NCBI GenBank assembly: GCA_942493145.1
Contig: OW818679.1
Coordinates: 3,472,001 to 3,536,000, forward strand
DNA from: ENR-C20 sp942493145
Lineage (GTDB): Bacteria; Bacillota; Clostridia; Acetivibrionales; DTU013
Reading direction: 5' to 3'
DNA: 64,000 nt
This document shows, piece after piece, positions 42,430-51,637 of this stretch; within the stretch, counting starts at the first letter, position 1; every line of letters starts with the position of its first letter. The notes beneath the pieces are model-generated. The model was not told the origin of the DNA, did not search any database, and saw only the letters and a program-made list of their open reading frames with translations. The translations under genes were made by a program, and so were the position numbers.

Positions 42430-44976
42430 TCACACATTCTGCCTTCCGAACCGCGCCAGAAGACTGTTCATATCGTCCGAAACCTTGTCAAGCTTCCCGG
42501 ACATTGCCTCCATCTGGCTGAATATCTCCATCTGCTGCTCAAGTCCGGCTTCAAGACTGTCACTTGCCGACACTTTGGCCGAATGTCCAGTAGCATGCCT
42601 GTTACCGGCATACTCTCCAGCAACAGAATTTCCCTCCACCGGGATCCCATCCTCGCCAACCTGTTTTTCCATCGCTGCGACCAGCTCTGTAGCGGCTTTC
42701 CTCTGGCTTTCGACCTCCTGCATGGTCATCCTCAAAGCCTCGATTATATACTTGACCGAATTCGCTATTTCTGAAATATCGACCTTTGCCTTCTTGATCC
42801 TTACAACGCCTTCATCCACACCGCTTACTCCCGCTCCTATCCTGTCAACGGCAAAACCAATCCTGTCCTGTATCTCAGCAATGAGCTTTCTTATCTCGAC
42901 CGCTGCCCTGCTGCTCCCCTCGGCCAGTTTCCTGATCTCCTCGGCAAGAACCGTGAATCCCTTACCCTGTTGACCAGCCCTTGCCGCTTCAATTGCAGCG
43001 TTGAGAGCCAAGAGGTTGGTTCTTGAAGCAATTTGTGTGATTGTTCCGGTTATGTTTTCTATCCTGTCGGAGGAAGCGTTCAGATTTCCTATTGAATCTG
43101 CTATATCCTTAACTGTTTCCGTTACCGCCCTGATAGCTTCTTCAGCATCACTGACCGATTTCTCGCTGTAAACTGCCGTTTCATATGCCTTCATTCCATC
43201 CTTGACTGCCTTATCCGCTGCTTCCGATAAGCTTCCTGCTCCTGACGCTATCGTTCTGAGGTCATTGAGCCCTTTTAACCTCTCAGCCGCCAGCTTGCCG
43301 CTCGGTTTATCTGAAGCATTTGCTGACTTTACTGCTGCACCCAACGCCTTGCTCATGTTGGCCTTTCCATGAATGTAAAGCTCTGCCAGCCCCTTTCGCA
43401 GGTTTCCTATGTTCCTCGTACTGTCCTCCACCTGCTCCATCATCTTCTGCTGTCCATCAAGCATATTGTTGACCTTTTCACCCAGGTTCCCGATCTCATC
43501 CCTGCGGTTAACAGATGTGCGCACGGACAGATCCCCGTCCTCTACAAGACTCAGCATCCTGGTCATATTCCTGATCGGCACGGTTATGTTCCTCGATAGA
43601 ATCAAAGCCAGCAGCATTCCCACCACCAGTGACAAGAGCGTCATTATGGCCATTAACCAAATGAGGTCGTGTTTCATATCATTGGATTTTTTGATATCGT
43701 CGGTGAGGTATTGCCTGAAGGATGCCTCCAGCTTGTCCAGAATCTGATCCTGTTGAAGGAAGAGACCGCTGAAAGCCTCATATCTTGATGCAAGCTGTAC
43801 TTCTGAAAGCTTGCTGTTCTCATTCCATATATCAGCGCCCAGCTCGTCAAGCTGTTCATTCAAAGCTTCTATTTCTTTTGTCGATTCCCATTCGTCCTCA
43901 AGTGTACCTATTAAGGCTATTGTTTTTTCAGCTGCCCTGTCATAATCTTCATGCCTTTCGCTGCTGCCTGTGATCGATTCAGAAACCATTCTATATTTGT
44001 TCTGCGTCCAGTATATCAGCCGGCTTATGTCTCCTATATAAACCAGGTCATCCTGAAGATAACCAGCTTCCATGGGATCGAGTGCCTGTGAGGCTTCGTC
44101 CAGAATAGACTGTGATCCGGCAGTTCTTTCATCAATGCCGGAAAGCGCCTCTCCGGTATCCCGTGCGAATGTCTCATATCCGCTTATGGCCTTCTCATAT
44201 CCTTCTATAGCTAGCTCATATTCTTCAACAGCCTGTGCATATTCTCTGACCACCTGGTCATAATCCTTAATCCCTTCGTCCTGCGTACCTGCCTGTGCCC
44301 CTATCCGATTTCCTGCACTGCTGCTCCCATTATTGACGTACGAAACAGACAGAAGGTCCCTGGCCCTTTTCTGCAGAACTGACAGTTCATACCTTATGCC
44401 GGCCAACACCAATGCCTCACTTGCAGAAGAGTCCTTCACAATTCCTGCCGCAGCCGAGAACTTCTCCAGTCGCGATGCAGTGGTAACCATGATCTGGTCC
44501 AGTAATAGCTGTTCTTTTTCAACAAGGCTTCCAGCTAATGAAGAATACTCAAGGGACATTGAATTTATCCCGCTCTTATCTGATGCTATGATTCCATTTA
44601 CCAACTTGTTGGTGAAATCATCCGTATAAGAAGAATTCAATTTAACAAATTCATTAAGAAGTGCTTCATCCTGCTCTCCGGAATTTATCTTCAAGCTTTC
44701 TGCAAGATCTCTGATATTCCTGCTATTGGCCGCAAAAGAATCCGCGGCTGATTTGTCCATGCCTATTACAGCATCTGCAGCCTGCTTTTGCCCGTCATAT
44801 AGTATTTCCCTTATTCTATGGACATTTCCGACACGTTCATTATTGTTGTATGCACTGGCGGCAATTTCCGAAACTACAAGTTTGTAACCCCCATAGGATA
44901 GGCCGAAGGAAGCAGCTGCACATATTATAACAGTCAGTAGAAATGCCAGGACTAGCTTGGTTCTAATTTTTATCAT
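42430..44976 (-). CDS. Methyl-accepting chemotaxis protein
   Basis: This protein of about 848 aa has an N-terminal membrane anchor (KLVLAFLLTVIICAAAS), a long helical sensory region of about 410 residues, a second membrane helix (about 437-460), a HAMP domain (NITVPIRNMTRMLSLVEDGD) and a methyl-accepting signalling domain with the hairpin tip region NLLALNAAIEAARAGQQGKG near residue 660. The sensory domain is predicted almost wholly helical, with repeated Glu-Tyr-Glu segments. The start at 44,976 is chosen because GGAG lies 9 bp upstream; the frame is open 53 codons further. It is isolated, with no che genes nearby. The ligand is unknown. Confidence 0.92.
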   Translation of the reverse strand: MIKIRTKLVLAFLLTVIICAAASFGLSYGGYKLVVSEIAASAYNNNERVGNVHRIREILYDGQKQAADAVIGMDKSAADSFAANSRNIRDLAESLKINSGEQDEALLNEFVKLNSSYTDDFTNKLVNGIIASDKSGINSMSLEYSSLAGSLVEKEQLLLDQIMVTTASRLEKFSAAAGIVKDSSASEALVLAGIRYELSVLQKRARDLLSVSYVNNGSSSAGNRIGAQAGTQDEGIKDYDQVVREYAQAVEEYELAIEGYEKAISGYETFARDTGEALSGIDERTAGSQSILDEASQALDPMEAGYLQDDLVYIGDISRLIYWTQNKYRMVSESITGSSERHEDYDRAAEKTIALIGTLEDEWESTKEIEALNEQLDELGADIWNENSKLSEVQLASRYEAFSGLFLQQDQILDKLEASFRQYLTDDIKKSNDMKHDLIWLMAIMTLLSLVVGMLLALILSRNITVPIRNMTRMLSLVEDGDLSVRTSVNRRDEIGNLGEKVNNMLDGQQKMMEQVEDSTRNIGNLRKGLAELYIHGKANMSKALGAAVKSANASDKPSGKLAAERLKGLNDLRTIASGAGSLSEAADKAVKDGMKAYETAVYSEKSVSDAEEAIRAVTETVKDIADSIGNLNASSDRIENITGTITQIASRTNLLALNAAIEAARAGQQGKGFTVLAEEIRKLAEGSSRAAVEIRKLIAEIQDRIGFAVDRIGAGVSGVDEGVVRIKKAKVDISEIANSVKYIIEALRMTMQEVESQRKAATELVAAMEKQVGEDGIPVEGNSVAGEYAGNRHATGHSAKVSASDSLEAGLEQQMEIFSQMEAMSGKLDKVSDDMNSLLARFGRQNV

Positions 44977-45292
44977 CAGGTCCATCTCCGCGAATATTGC
45001 ATTTATTAGCCCGTCACTGAAGAATATTCTATAAAGTTTTACAAAATCCTTCTTTAAGTATATAATACTTGGAGACAGTAAAGGCAATAATAAAGCTTGT
45101 GGCAAATACAAGGCATCAATGTAATATGTGGGCAATTATTCGATTAGTTTTTTGAAATAAAGGATTTTTCTATTTGGTGTAGAATAAATTTCATGTAGAA
45201 TAAATTATTTAAGAAAAGTACCAATATGCCGGCCACTCTACTAAAGATGAACAATATATGGAGAAAAGAAAAAAATAGAATGGCGGTATTCT
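44977..45292. other. Divergent intergenic region, chemoreceptor and M23 genes
   Basis: No gene is seen apart from frame extensions. It holds the inverted repeat AAGTAT-ATA-ATACTT (45,056-45,070) and a 16-bp-period direct repeat TGTAGAATAAATT (45,178-45,190 and 45,194-45,206). The second repeat includes a possible -10 (TAGAAT) for the M23 gene. No strong sigma-A -35 was found. Confidence 0.4.
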
Positions 45293-46219
45293 GTGAACAA
45301 GGGTAAAGTTAAAAGTCACGAACGAAAATATTTTTCCATAGTCTTAATTCCTCACTCATCCAACCGTCTCAGGACATTCAGGTTCAGATCCTTTTACGGC
45401 ACTTTTTTTGCTGTTCTCGCGTTGGTGGTAGCGCTTCTCACCAGCAGCGTCATCCTGCTTGCTGATGCTACGCAGGAAAACAGGCAGCTGAAAAAGAACA
45501 TGAATGAGCTTTACTCGGCCAATACCGAGCAAAGGAAGCTGCTCAGTGAAAAAACCGAAGAGCTGGAACAGTCAAAGCTCGAGGAAGAATATTTCTCGAA
45601 TAGCATTGATGAAAAAATAAAAGAATTCTCGGATAAATTCAGTGAGCTGACAGACAAGTATATTGCAACAGCAAAAACAAACAGGTCCGGCGACAGGACT
45701 GAAAAGGCCTTTTCCGACGAGATCGGTACTCTAAAGGAAATTATTGACGGGCTCAATGAATTGAACAGCCGCAACGGTACAATTGAAGTCGATCTTTCCG
45801 AATCTGAGGAAAAGCTGGCGGCCTTCTTTGATACAATTCCCACCCTTTTGCCTACAGTCGGACGGGTCAGCGACAATTTCGGCTACAGGAAGGATCCCTT
45901 CACAAAAAGGAAAACCTATCATGATGGTATTGATATAGGAGCAGACACAGGAACCTCAATAAAAGCAGCAGCAAGCGGTACAGTGACTTTGGCCGAGCGT
46001 TACAGCGGATATGGGAAGTGCGTCATAATCGATCATGGACGTGGGATAACGACACTTTACGGTCATGCTTCAACGCTTCTTGTCAAGGAAGGCCAGAAGG
46101 TCAAAAAAGGCGATGTAATCGCGAAGGTCGGCAGCACCGGCCGCAGCACAGGACCACACCTGCACTTTGAGGTACGGGTATATGGGACGGCTGTAGATCC
46201 GATGCAGTACCTTGATTAA
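45293..46219 (+). CDS. Membrane-anchored M23 peptidoglycan endopeptidase
   Basis: This 308-aa protein has one membrane helix (about 30-55), a coiled coil (about 58-130, LYSANTEQRKLLSEKTEELE) and a C-terminal M23/LytM domain (about 190-305). The metal ligands are in YHDGIDIG and HLHFEV, so it should be catalytically active. It starts at GTG; the Shine-Dalgarno is weak. A bactofilin gene follows 35 bp on, a pairing well known in bacteria, where bactofilin places or regulates the M23 enzyme during cell shaping. Confidence 0.9.
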   Translation: MNKGKVKSHERKYFSIVLIPHSSNRLRTFRFRSFYGTFFAVLALVVALLTSSVILLADATQENRQLKKNMNELYSANTEQRKLLSEKTEELEQSKLEEEYFSNSIDEKIKEFSDKFSELTDKYIATAKTNRSGDRTEKAFSDEIGTLKEIIDGLNELNSRNGTIEVDLSESEEKLAAFFDTIPTLLPTVGRVSDNFGYRKDPFTKRKTYHDGIDIGADTGTSIKAAASGTVTLAERYSGYGKCVIIDHGRGITTLYGHASTLLVKEGQKVKKGDVIAKVGSTGRSTGPHLHFEVRVYGTAVDPMQYLD

Positions 46220-46254
46220 CAATAATACAGAATAATAAAATTGGAGGTCATGTC

Positions 46255-46698
46255 ATGTTCAACAAAAAGGATTCATTCCCCCGGGATGGTATAGAAACCA
46301 TTATCGGCTCGAATTCCGTCTTCAATGGAAATATAGAGTCAGAGGGCACTGTAAGGGTTGACGGCAGGATCAATGGGGATGTAAAAGCTGCCGGTGACAT
46401 CTTTATAGGAAACGATGCGGTCGTAAAGGGTGGGATAACTGCTGCCAACGTTCATTTGTCAGGTACGGTGGAAGGAAACATAGCAGCAACAGGTCTGCTC
46501 CGTATTCTGTCTACAGCCAAATTATACGGGGATATAACCGTCAACAGCTTCGTAGCTGATGAAGGAGCATTTTTTCAGGGTAAATGCATAATGATGGAAG
46601 CCAAAGTGACTAACGCTGCCAGCGAAGCTAAAGACAGCAGCATTGATAAGAACAACAGTAAAAAGAATTACAAAAAGAGTTCTGTTCTTGAGGATTAA
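46255..46698 (+). CDS. Bactofilin (polymer-forming cytoskeletal protein)
   Basis: This 147-aa protein has the DUF583 beta-helix core at about 12-110 with repeated short hydrophobic strands (GSNSVFNGNIESEGTVRVDG, INGDVKAAGDIFIG) and a charged tail. Bactofilins polymerise without nucleotides and act as scaffolds for wall enzymes, here probably the M23 endopeptidase encoded just upstream. GGAGGT precedes the ATG. A strong terminator follows. Confidence 0.92.
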   Translation: MFNKKDSFPRDGIETIIGSNSVFNGNIESEGTVRVDGRINGDVKAAGDIFIGNDAVVKGGITAANVHLSGTVEGNIAATGLLRILSTAKLYGDITVNSFVADEGAFFQGKCIMMEAKVTNAASEAKDSSIDKNNSKKNYKKSSVLED

Positions 46699-46738
46699 AT
46701 TATCATATCCAGGATTATTTTAATAAGTAACAAAGCAG

Positions 46739-46794
46739 ACACCGTGATAAATAACCTTATATAGGTTCTGATCAAAGCGGTGTTTCTTTTTTTT
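46739..46794 (+). terminator. Terminator after the bactofilin gene
   Basis: ACACCG (46,739-46,744) pairs with CGGTGT (46,778-46,783), with an inner AACCT/AGGTT hairpin, followed by TTTCTTTTTTTT. Confidence 0.75.
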
Positions 46795-46920
46795 ACATAC
46801 CATAAACGTCTGTATGGCGAGCATTCCTTGAGCATTACAACTCCCCCAGGGTCATATAATATGCAGAACATGCGTAATGGGTTACTACAAAATCGGGAGG
46901 CTGAATACTGGACTGCTGCC

Positions 46921-46964
46921 AGATTGCATCAGGGTTGCTGCGAGGTTGCATCAGGGTTGCTGCA
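46921..46964. repeat. 22-bp tandem repeat at the 3' side of the XRE gene
   Basis: Two units, AGATTGCATCAGGGTTGCTGCG and AGGTTGCATCAGGGTTGCTGCA, lie head to tail. A third partial copy (ATGCATCAGGATCTG) continues into the 3' end of the neighbouring XRE gene and supplies its last codons. Confidence 0.6.
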
Positions 46965-46969
46965 TAGTG

Positions 46970-47422
46970 TTAATGCATCAGGATCTGAATAGAAATATAC
47001 CTCTTCAGGGTGGTCTCCATCTGGATGTAGATATCCTCAAGGTATGTCGAATAGAGCTGTTCATCCTCAATCAGATATTTACTTTCAAGAGCACGGTCGA
47101 TAATGCTGCTGAGCTTCTTCTGAACATCCTTATTCTCCAGCACTTTGCTGTTTCTCTCCTTTGCAAGGATCAGCCTTATTAATGATGGTATCCTGGCAGA
47201 AGGCACCGCTGGCTGTGCATCAAGACCCAAAAGCATATCAAGGTCTATCTCGAGTTCCTTAATTATCATCAGGACGATTTCCAGCTTGGGATTCACCTTA
47301 TGGCCGTTCTCCAGCTTTGAAAGGTATCCTGGCGAAATTCCTATCCTCCCGGCAAATACGGCAAGAGGAATATTCCTTTCTTCTCTTTTGGCTTTAATAA
47401 GTTCTCCAACCTTTATTTCCAG
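46970..47422 (-). CDS. XRE-family regulator, probable CTG start
   Basis: This protein of about 150 aa has an N-terminal helix-turn-helix (KVGELIKAKREERNIPLAVF, ISPGYLSKLENGHKVNPK) and a helical C-terminal region. No ATG, GTG or TTG lies between the Shine-Dalgarno AAGGAGGGAGGG and the domain; the best start is a CTG at 47,422. The frame is open far upstream (to 48,004), but that part runs antisense through the PBP gene and is not credible as coding. It is divergent from the PBP gene, and a dyad in the shared region is a candidate operator. Confidence 0.75.
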   Translation of the reverse strand: MEIKVGELIKAKREERNIPLAVFAGRIGISPGYLSKLENGHKVNPKLEIVLMIIKELEIDLDMLLGLDAQPAVPSARIPSLIRLILAKERNSKVLENKDVQKKLSSIIDRALESKYLIEDEQLYSTYLEDIYIQMETTLKRYISIQILMH

Positions 47423-47476
47423 AAAAAGCCCTCCCTCCTTGAAATCTGATATTATTATAGCAAATAAAGTATTGGA

Positions 47477-47516
47477 TTGCACAGCATAAAGTCGCATTTT
47501 ATAATTGCGCGACTTT
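47477..47516 (+). promoter_or_regulatory. Candidate promoter with dyad around the -10, upstream of the PBP gene
   Basis: TTGCAC (47,477-47,482), a 17-bp spacer and TATAAT (47,500-47,505) make a plausible promoter. The perfect arms AAAGTCGC (47,488-47,495) and GCGACTTT (47,509-47,516) enclose the -10, as an operator would. A second, extended -10 (TGTTATAAT, 47,548-47,556) lies closer to the gene. Confidence 0.5.
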
Positions 47517-47669
47517 CGCCTGCAAGCTATGGAACTTAATTTTTTTATGTTATAATATTTTGAAAGCATAGGAAGATGCGCCATTAGATTTTTTGGAACA
47601 AATCTTACTTTACGGCGGTCAAATATAATAAATATAAGCATTTGTAACACAATTTCAAAGGAGGAAAAA

Positions 47670-50270
47670 ATGACATCCAACTCAAAGCCTTCCCAGACCG
47701 GAAAGGCCAAACAGAAAAAGAAAACCCCATTTGCATTGAAATTCATATCCAACATACTTAAAATAGTCATCATAGCATTGCTCGGAATTTCTTTCGCTTT
47801 GGCGGGACTTGTCGGCGGAGCGATTCTCGGATATATAAATACGGCACAGCCCATCAAGGACGACCAGTTGGCCATGGCCTTCAACAAAACAACTTTCATA
47901 TATGATGCAGACGGTAATGTCATTGCCAAACTGACCGGTAAGGACAACAAGGACAGCGAGCCCATATCGGAGAAGGACGCACCCAAATTCCTGAAGGACG
48001 CCATCGTATCGATTGAGGATGAGCGTTTTTATTCCCATAACGGGATCGACATGAAGGGAATCATCAATATCGGCGTCAGCTTTGTAACGAACAAGGGAAA
48101 TCCCAGAGGCGGAAGTACGATTACACAGCAGGTGGTCAGGGGCGTAACCGGCAACACAACAAACTCCCTTGAAAGAAAAGTTCAGGAGTGGTACGCTGCA
48201 GTACAGCTGGAGAAAAAGCTGAGCAAATGGCAGGTCCTTGAGCTGTATATGAACATAAGCTACTGGGGTCATAGCTGTTATGGAGTTCAGTCTGCATCCA
48301 AAAAGTACTTCGGCAAGGGGGTGGAGGATTTATCCCTGGCCCAGTGTGCCCTGCTGGCCGGTATAACCAACAGTCCCGGTACCTATAATCCCTTCACGGA
48401 AAAAGGACAGGCCAACGCAAAAAAACGACAGGAACTGATTCTTAAAAAGATGCTCGAGTTGGGCAAAATCGATCAGAAACAGTATGATGAGGCGCTGAAG
48501 GAGGATCTGAAATACAATACCAACGAGGAGACAAAAAAATCCGTCAGCATACAAAGCTATTTTGTCGACCAGGTAATAACCGATGTTAAAAAGGCTCTTA
48601 TGGAAGATAGGAATATGTCCTCTGCAATGGCATCATCCATGATTTATAACAGCGGCCTTGAAATTCATACCACAATGGATCCCGATATACAGGAAGCTAT
48701 GGACGATGTTTTTATGGATGATACGTATTTCCCTACACAGGACAAAAACGGGAAGGCAATAAACAATTACGCCCAGGAATATAACGAGCATCCACAGGCG
48801 GCCATGGTTATAATTGACGTGAATAATGGGCAGGTAAAAGCTATATATGGCGGTTATGGCAAGAAGGAAGCGAGCAACACCCTGAACAGGGCATCATCAA
48901 CACTTATGGCAAGGCAGCCCGGTTCAAGCATCAAGCCCCTCGCAGTTTATGCACCGGCTATTGACCTGGGGCTGATATCCCCTGCTACCATCATTGATGA
49001 TACGCCTGTCTATATGATGACAGGGGCAAAATCCGAAGAAGCATACCCGACAAACTATGATGGCAAATACGACGGCCTTACCAGTGTGCGCAACGGCTTG
49101 AAAAATTCCGTCAACGTAGTTGCAGCGAAAATATGGAGGGACATCCTTGGACCTGACAATTCGGTCAACTACCTGAAAAAAGTCGGTATAGACAGATCCA
49201 GTGAGAAATACCTTTCACTTGTCCTGGGTGGTCTCAACAAGGGTGTCAACCCGCTTCAGATGGCTGCCGCCTATGTCCCCTTCGCCCATAAGGGAATGTA
49301 CTATGAACCCCAAACCTATACACTTGTAAAGGACAGTGACGGAACCACCCTGATTGAAAAGAAGCCTGAATACCAGGTGGCATATAGCGAACAAACGGCA
49401 TCCATCATGGTCGATATGATGAAGGAAGTCACACTGCCACGGAATACGACCTATCCCCATGGTGGTACTGCTGCATCATATGTTACCGAAAAGACCATCG
49501 GCATGCCGGTTGCAGGAAAGACAGGAACCACAAGCAATAACATAGACAAGTGGTTTGTCGGCTACACTCCTTATTACGCCGCTGCGACATGGTATGGATA
49601 TGACAACAAGATCAAGCCGATAACCCTTAAAGCGGCTGAATACAACCAATCGATGAAAATATGGGCTGCCGTAATGGGCAAGGTTCACAAAAACCTTGAG
49701 AAGAAGGATTTTACGATGGCTTCGAGCTTGGTGAAGAAGACAATTTGCATATATTCCGGTAAGATTGCCACTTCGCTTTGTACAAAGGATCCAAGAGGAA
49801 GCACAACTAAAGTTGAGTATTTCATTAAGGGTACCGAACCACGTGATGACGATTACTGCACAGTCCATGTCGCAGCCCAGGTTTGCACCGAAAGCAAGGA
49901 TGTGCTCGGCAGGAATCTGCTAGCTGGTCCGTATTGTCCTATCACCTCCGTTTTGGAAAGTGTATTCATTCAAAGGACCGATCCGTATGTACCGACAAAG
50001 CCTGGAGAAAAGACTCCGGCCGATCTGATATATGAACTTCCCGCAGGAGAGTTCTGTGTAATACATGGAGCGCCGGTAATAACCACACCTGACTTTCCGG
50101 TAATCCCTGGAATGGAACCGGATTTGTACTGGGATTCTTTGACAGATGGGGAACCTGGAACAGGCACAACACCGGCATCCGGAATAGGTACAAGCACGAC
50201 TCCCGCCCCCGGCACCAGTCCTCAAAACGGTTCAGGTACACCACCAGCGTCAGGAGTAACAATAGATTAA
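47670..50270 (+). CDS. Class A penicillin-binding protein (PBP1A type)
   Basis: This 866-aa bifunctional wall synthase has a membrane anchor (about 28-58). The transglycosylase domain has EDERFYSHNGID near residue 115 and RGGSTITQQVV near 148. The transpeptidase domain has the SxxK nucleophile in RQPGSSIKP near 417, SVN near 475 and KTGTT near 614. The last 60 residues are Pro/Gly/Thr-rich, a typical wall-spanning or disordered tail. AAGGAGG lies at ideal spacing before the ATG. It polymerises and cross-links peptidoglycan. Confidence 0.95.
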   Translation: MTSNSKPSQTGKAKQKKKTPFALKFISNILKIVIIALLGISFALAGLVGGAILGYINTAQPIKDDQLAMAFNKTTFIYDADGNVIAKLTGKDNKDSEPISEKDAPKFLKDAIVSIEDERFYSHNGIDMKGIINIGVSFVTNKGNPRGGSTITQQVVRGVTGNTTNSLERKVQEWYAAVQLEKKLSKWQVLELYMNISYWGHSCYGVQSASKKYFGKGVEDLSLAQCALLAGITNSPGTYNPFTEKGQANAKKRQELILKKMLELGKIDQKQYDEALKEDLKYNTNEETKKSVSIQSYFVDQVITDVKKALMEDRNMSSAMASSMIYNSGLEIHTTMDPDIQEAMDDVFMDDTYFPTQDKNGKAINNYAQEYNEHPQAAMVIIDVNNGQVKAIYGGYGKKEASNTLNRASSTLMARQPGSSIKPLAVYAPAIDLGLISPATIIDDTPVYMMTGAKSEEAYPTNYDGKYDGLTSVRNGLKNSVNVVAAKIWRDILGPDNSVNYLKKVGIDRSSEKYLSLVLGGLNKGVNPLQMAAAYVPFAHKGMYYEPQTYTLVKDSDGTTLIEKKPEYQVAYSEQTASIMVDMMKEVTLPRNTTYPHGGTAASYVTEKTIGMPVAGKTGTTSNNIDKWFVGYTPYYAAATWYGYDNKIKPITLKAAEYNQSMKIWAAVMGKVHKNLEKKDFTMASSLVKKTICIYSGKIATSLCTKDPRGSTTKVEYFIKGTEPRDDDYCTVHVAAQVCTESKDVLGRNLLAGPYCPITSVLESVFIQRTDPYVPTKPGEKTPADLIYELPAGEFCVIHGAPVITTPDFPVIPGMEPDLYWDSLTDGEPGTGTTPASGIGTSTTPAPGTSPQNGSGTPPASGVTID

Positions 50271-50277
50271 TAAGGTG

Positions 50278-50330
50278 CAGGGACACACCTCAGCATGAAG
50301 CAACGCTTCGTGGTCTGAGGAGTGTCCCTG
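50278..50330. repeat. Large hairpin repeat, copy 1, after the PBP gene
   Basis: Arms CAGGGACACACCTCA and TGAGGAGTGTCCCTG (15 bp, one mismatch) enclose an inner GAAGC/GCTTC hairpin. It lies 8 bp after the PBP stop and may end transcription, though no long T-run follows. Confidence 0.6.
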
Positions 50331-50362
50331 TTTGAATTATTTCGTGTCCCAGCACCCTCACT

Positions 50363-50397
50363 GCATGAAGCAACGCTTCGTGGCCTGAGGAATGTCC
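50363..50397. repeat. Large hairpin repeat, copy 2, before the proB stop
   Basis: This 35-bp unit begins GCATGAAGCAACGCTTCGTGG and matches copy 1 (50,293-50,327) at all but two positions, exactly 70 bp away. CCTCA/TGAGG and GAAGC/GCTTC arms are present. It ends just beyond the proB stop codon. Confidence 0.6.
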
Positions 50398-50401
50398 TGC
50401 C

Positions 50402-51229
50402 TCACTTGCTTTTCTTCACTGCAGAAAAAAGTGTGCCTGCCTCTTTGCCTTCAATTATATCAATAATAACTTCCGGATTGTTGCCGCTGGCAAGGACCAT
50501 ATCAACTCCACTGGCCATGGCGATTTTTGCAGCAGCAAGCTTTGTCACCATCCCACCTGTCCCCCGCTTTGTTCCTGTTCCTCCTGCATAACCTTCAATT
50601 TCCGGCGTGATCTCCGGTACTAAATGCAACAGCTTTGCCGAAGGGTCTTCCCTGGGGTTGCTGTCATAGAACCCATCAATATCTGACAGGATTATAAGCA
50701 GGTCGGCTTTCACCAGCTTGGCTACTATGGCTGATAATGTGTCATTGTCGCCAAACACCCTTTTCTCTCCATACTCTATTTCATCGATTGAAACCGAGTC
50801 GTTTTCGTTTACAATGGGGATAATCTCCCTTTTGAGAAGGGTTTCAAAAGTATTGATTACATTCTGTCGTGAGTGCCCATTCTCAATCACATCACGTGTC
50901 AGAAGGATCTGTCCTACTATATGGCCGTATTCCGAAAAAAACTTACTGTATATATGCATCAGTTCGCATTGTCCAACCGCTGCAACCGCCTGCTTTTCAC
51001 GAACGGATTTCGGCCTTGCCTTCAGTTTCAGTTTCCCTACACCTACTCCAATGGCTCCTGAAGTAACAAGTACAACCTCCCTGCCCTGATTGACAAGGTC
51101 AGACAGTACCATGGCCAACTTTTCTATTCTGGCAAAATTCACTTTTCCTGTATCATACGTCAGGGTCGACGTACCGACCTTAACCACAATTCTCCTGGCT
51201 GAACTTACTACACTCCTGGCTTCTTCCAT
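50402..51229 (-). CDS. proB: Glutamate 5-kinase
   Basis: This 275-aa amino-acid kinase performs the first step of proline synthesis. Seen motifs are VVKVGTSTLT near residue 16, LVTSGAIGVGVGKL, NENDSVSIDEIEYG, FGDNDTLSA, LLIILSDIDGFYD and GTGTKRGTGGMVTKL. It lacks the C-terminal PUA domain of the 367-aa E. coli enzyme, as in many Bacillota. The ATG at 51,229 has GAGG 8 bp upstream. It is transcribed away from proA, rather than in a proBA operon. Confidence 0.95.
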   Translation of the reverse strand: MEEARSVVSSARRIVVKVGTSTLTYDTGKVNFARIEKLAMVLSDLVNQGREVVLVTSGAIGVGVGKLKLKARPKSVREKQAVAAVGQCELMHIYSKFFSEYGHIVGQILLTRDVIENGHSRQNVINTFETLLKREIIPIVNENDSVSIDEIEYGEKRVFGDNDTLSAIVAKLVKADLLIILSDIDGFYDSNPREDPSAKLLHLVPEITPEIEGYAGGTGTKRGTGGMVTKLAAAKIAMASGVDMVLASGNNPEVIIDIIEGKEAGTLFSAVKKSK

Positions 51230-51355
51230 AAAGAACACCTCACATAGTCTCTTCTTTGTTAACGCTAACCAAACATTGAACCAAAATCATTGTTTTTAAT
51301 TATATAATAACGGAAGCCACTTTTCCAGTACTTGAACCGCACCAGCAGACGAATA

Positions 51356-51466
51356 TTATGTCCCCGAGGTAATGACAGCATAATTGTAACCAGCCAGAAA
51401 ACCTGCAAGGAACATAAGTGTCAGAAACATAACAATCAATTTCCAGTGGCTGAAAAGCTTCCTCAT
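51356..51466 (-). CDS. 36-aa single-span membrane peptide
   Basis: A short frame with ideal GGAGG 9 bp before the ATG encodes MRKLFSHWKL followed by a hydrophobic span (IVMFLTLMFLAGFLAGY) and a short polar tail. A positively charged N-terminus and one helix fit a small N-in membrane peptide. It lies between proB and proA, on the proB strand. Another frame over the same DNA (60 codons) uses the Shine-Dalgarno itself as coding sequence and is less likely. The function is unknown. Confidence 0.55.
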   Translation of the reverse strand: MRKLFSHWKLIVMFLTLMFLAGFLAGYNYAVITSGT

Positions 51467-51637
51467 CAATACCAACCTCCAAATTATTTCTTTATCATCC
51501 CTATGTAATATGAATTATTGGCCCAATTACGTATTCTCATACCATCGTTTACTTGACAGCCAATGCAATTTAATGTATTTTTAATAAAATTAATGTATTT
51601 TGTTTAAATTATATATTGGAATTAAGGGGATGTTTTT

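Noticed and set aside
47423..48004. N-terminal extension of the XRE gene (open frame to 48,004)
   Set aside because: It runs antisense through the strongly supported PBP gene, and the extra residues look like an antisense reading. The Shine-Dalgarno near 47,430 points to a start close to the helix-turn-helix.
51300..51482. 60-codon frame on the minus strand between proB and proA
   Set aside because: Its start region uses the Shine-Dalgarno of the 36-aa frame as coding sequence and its composition is not protein-like.
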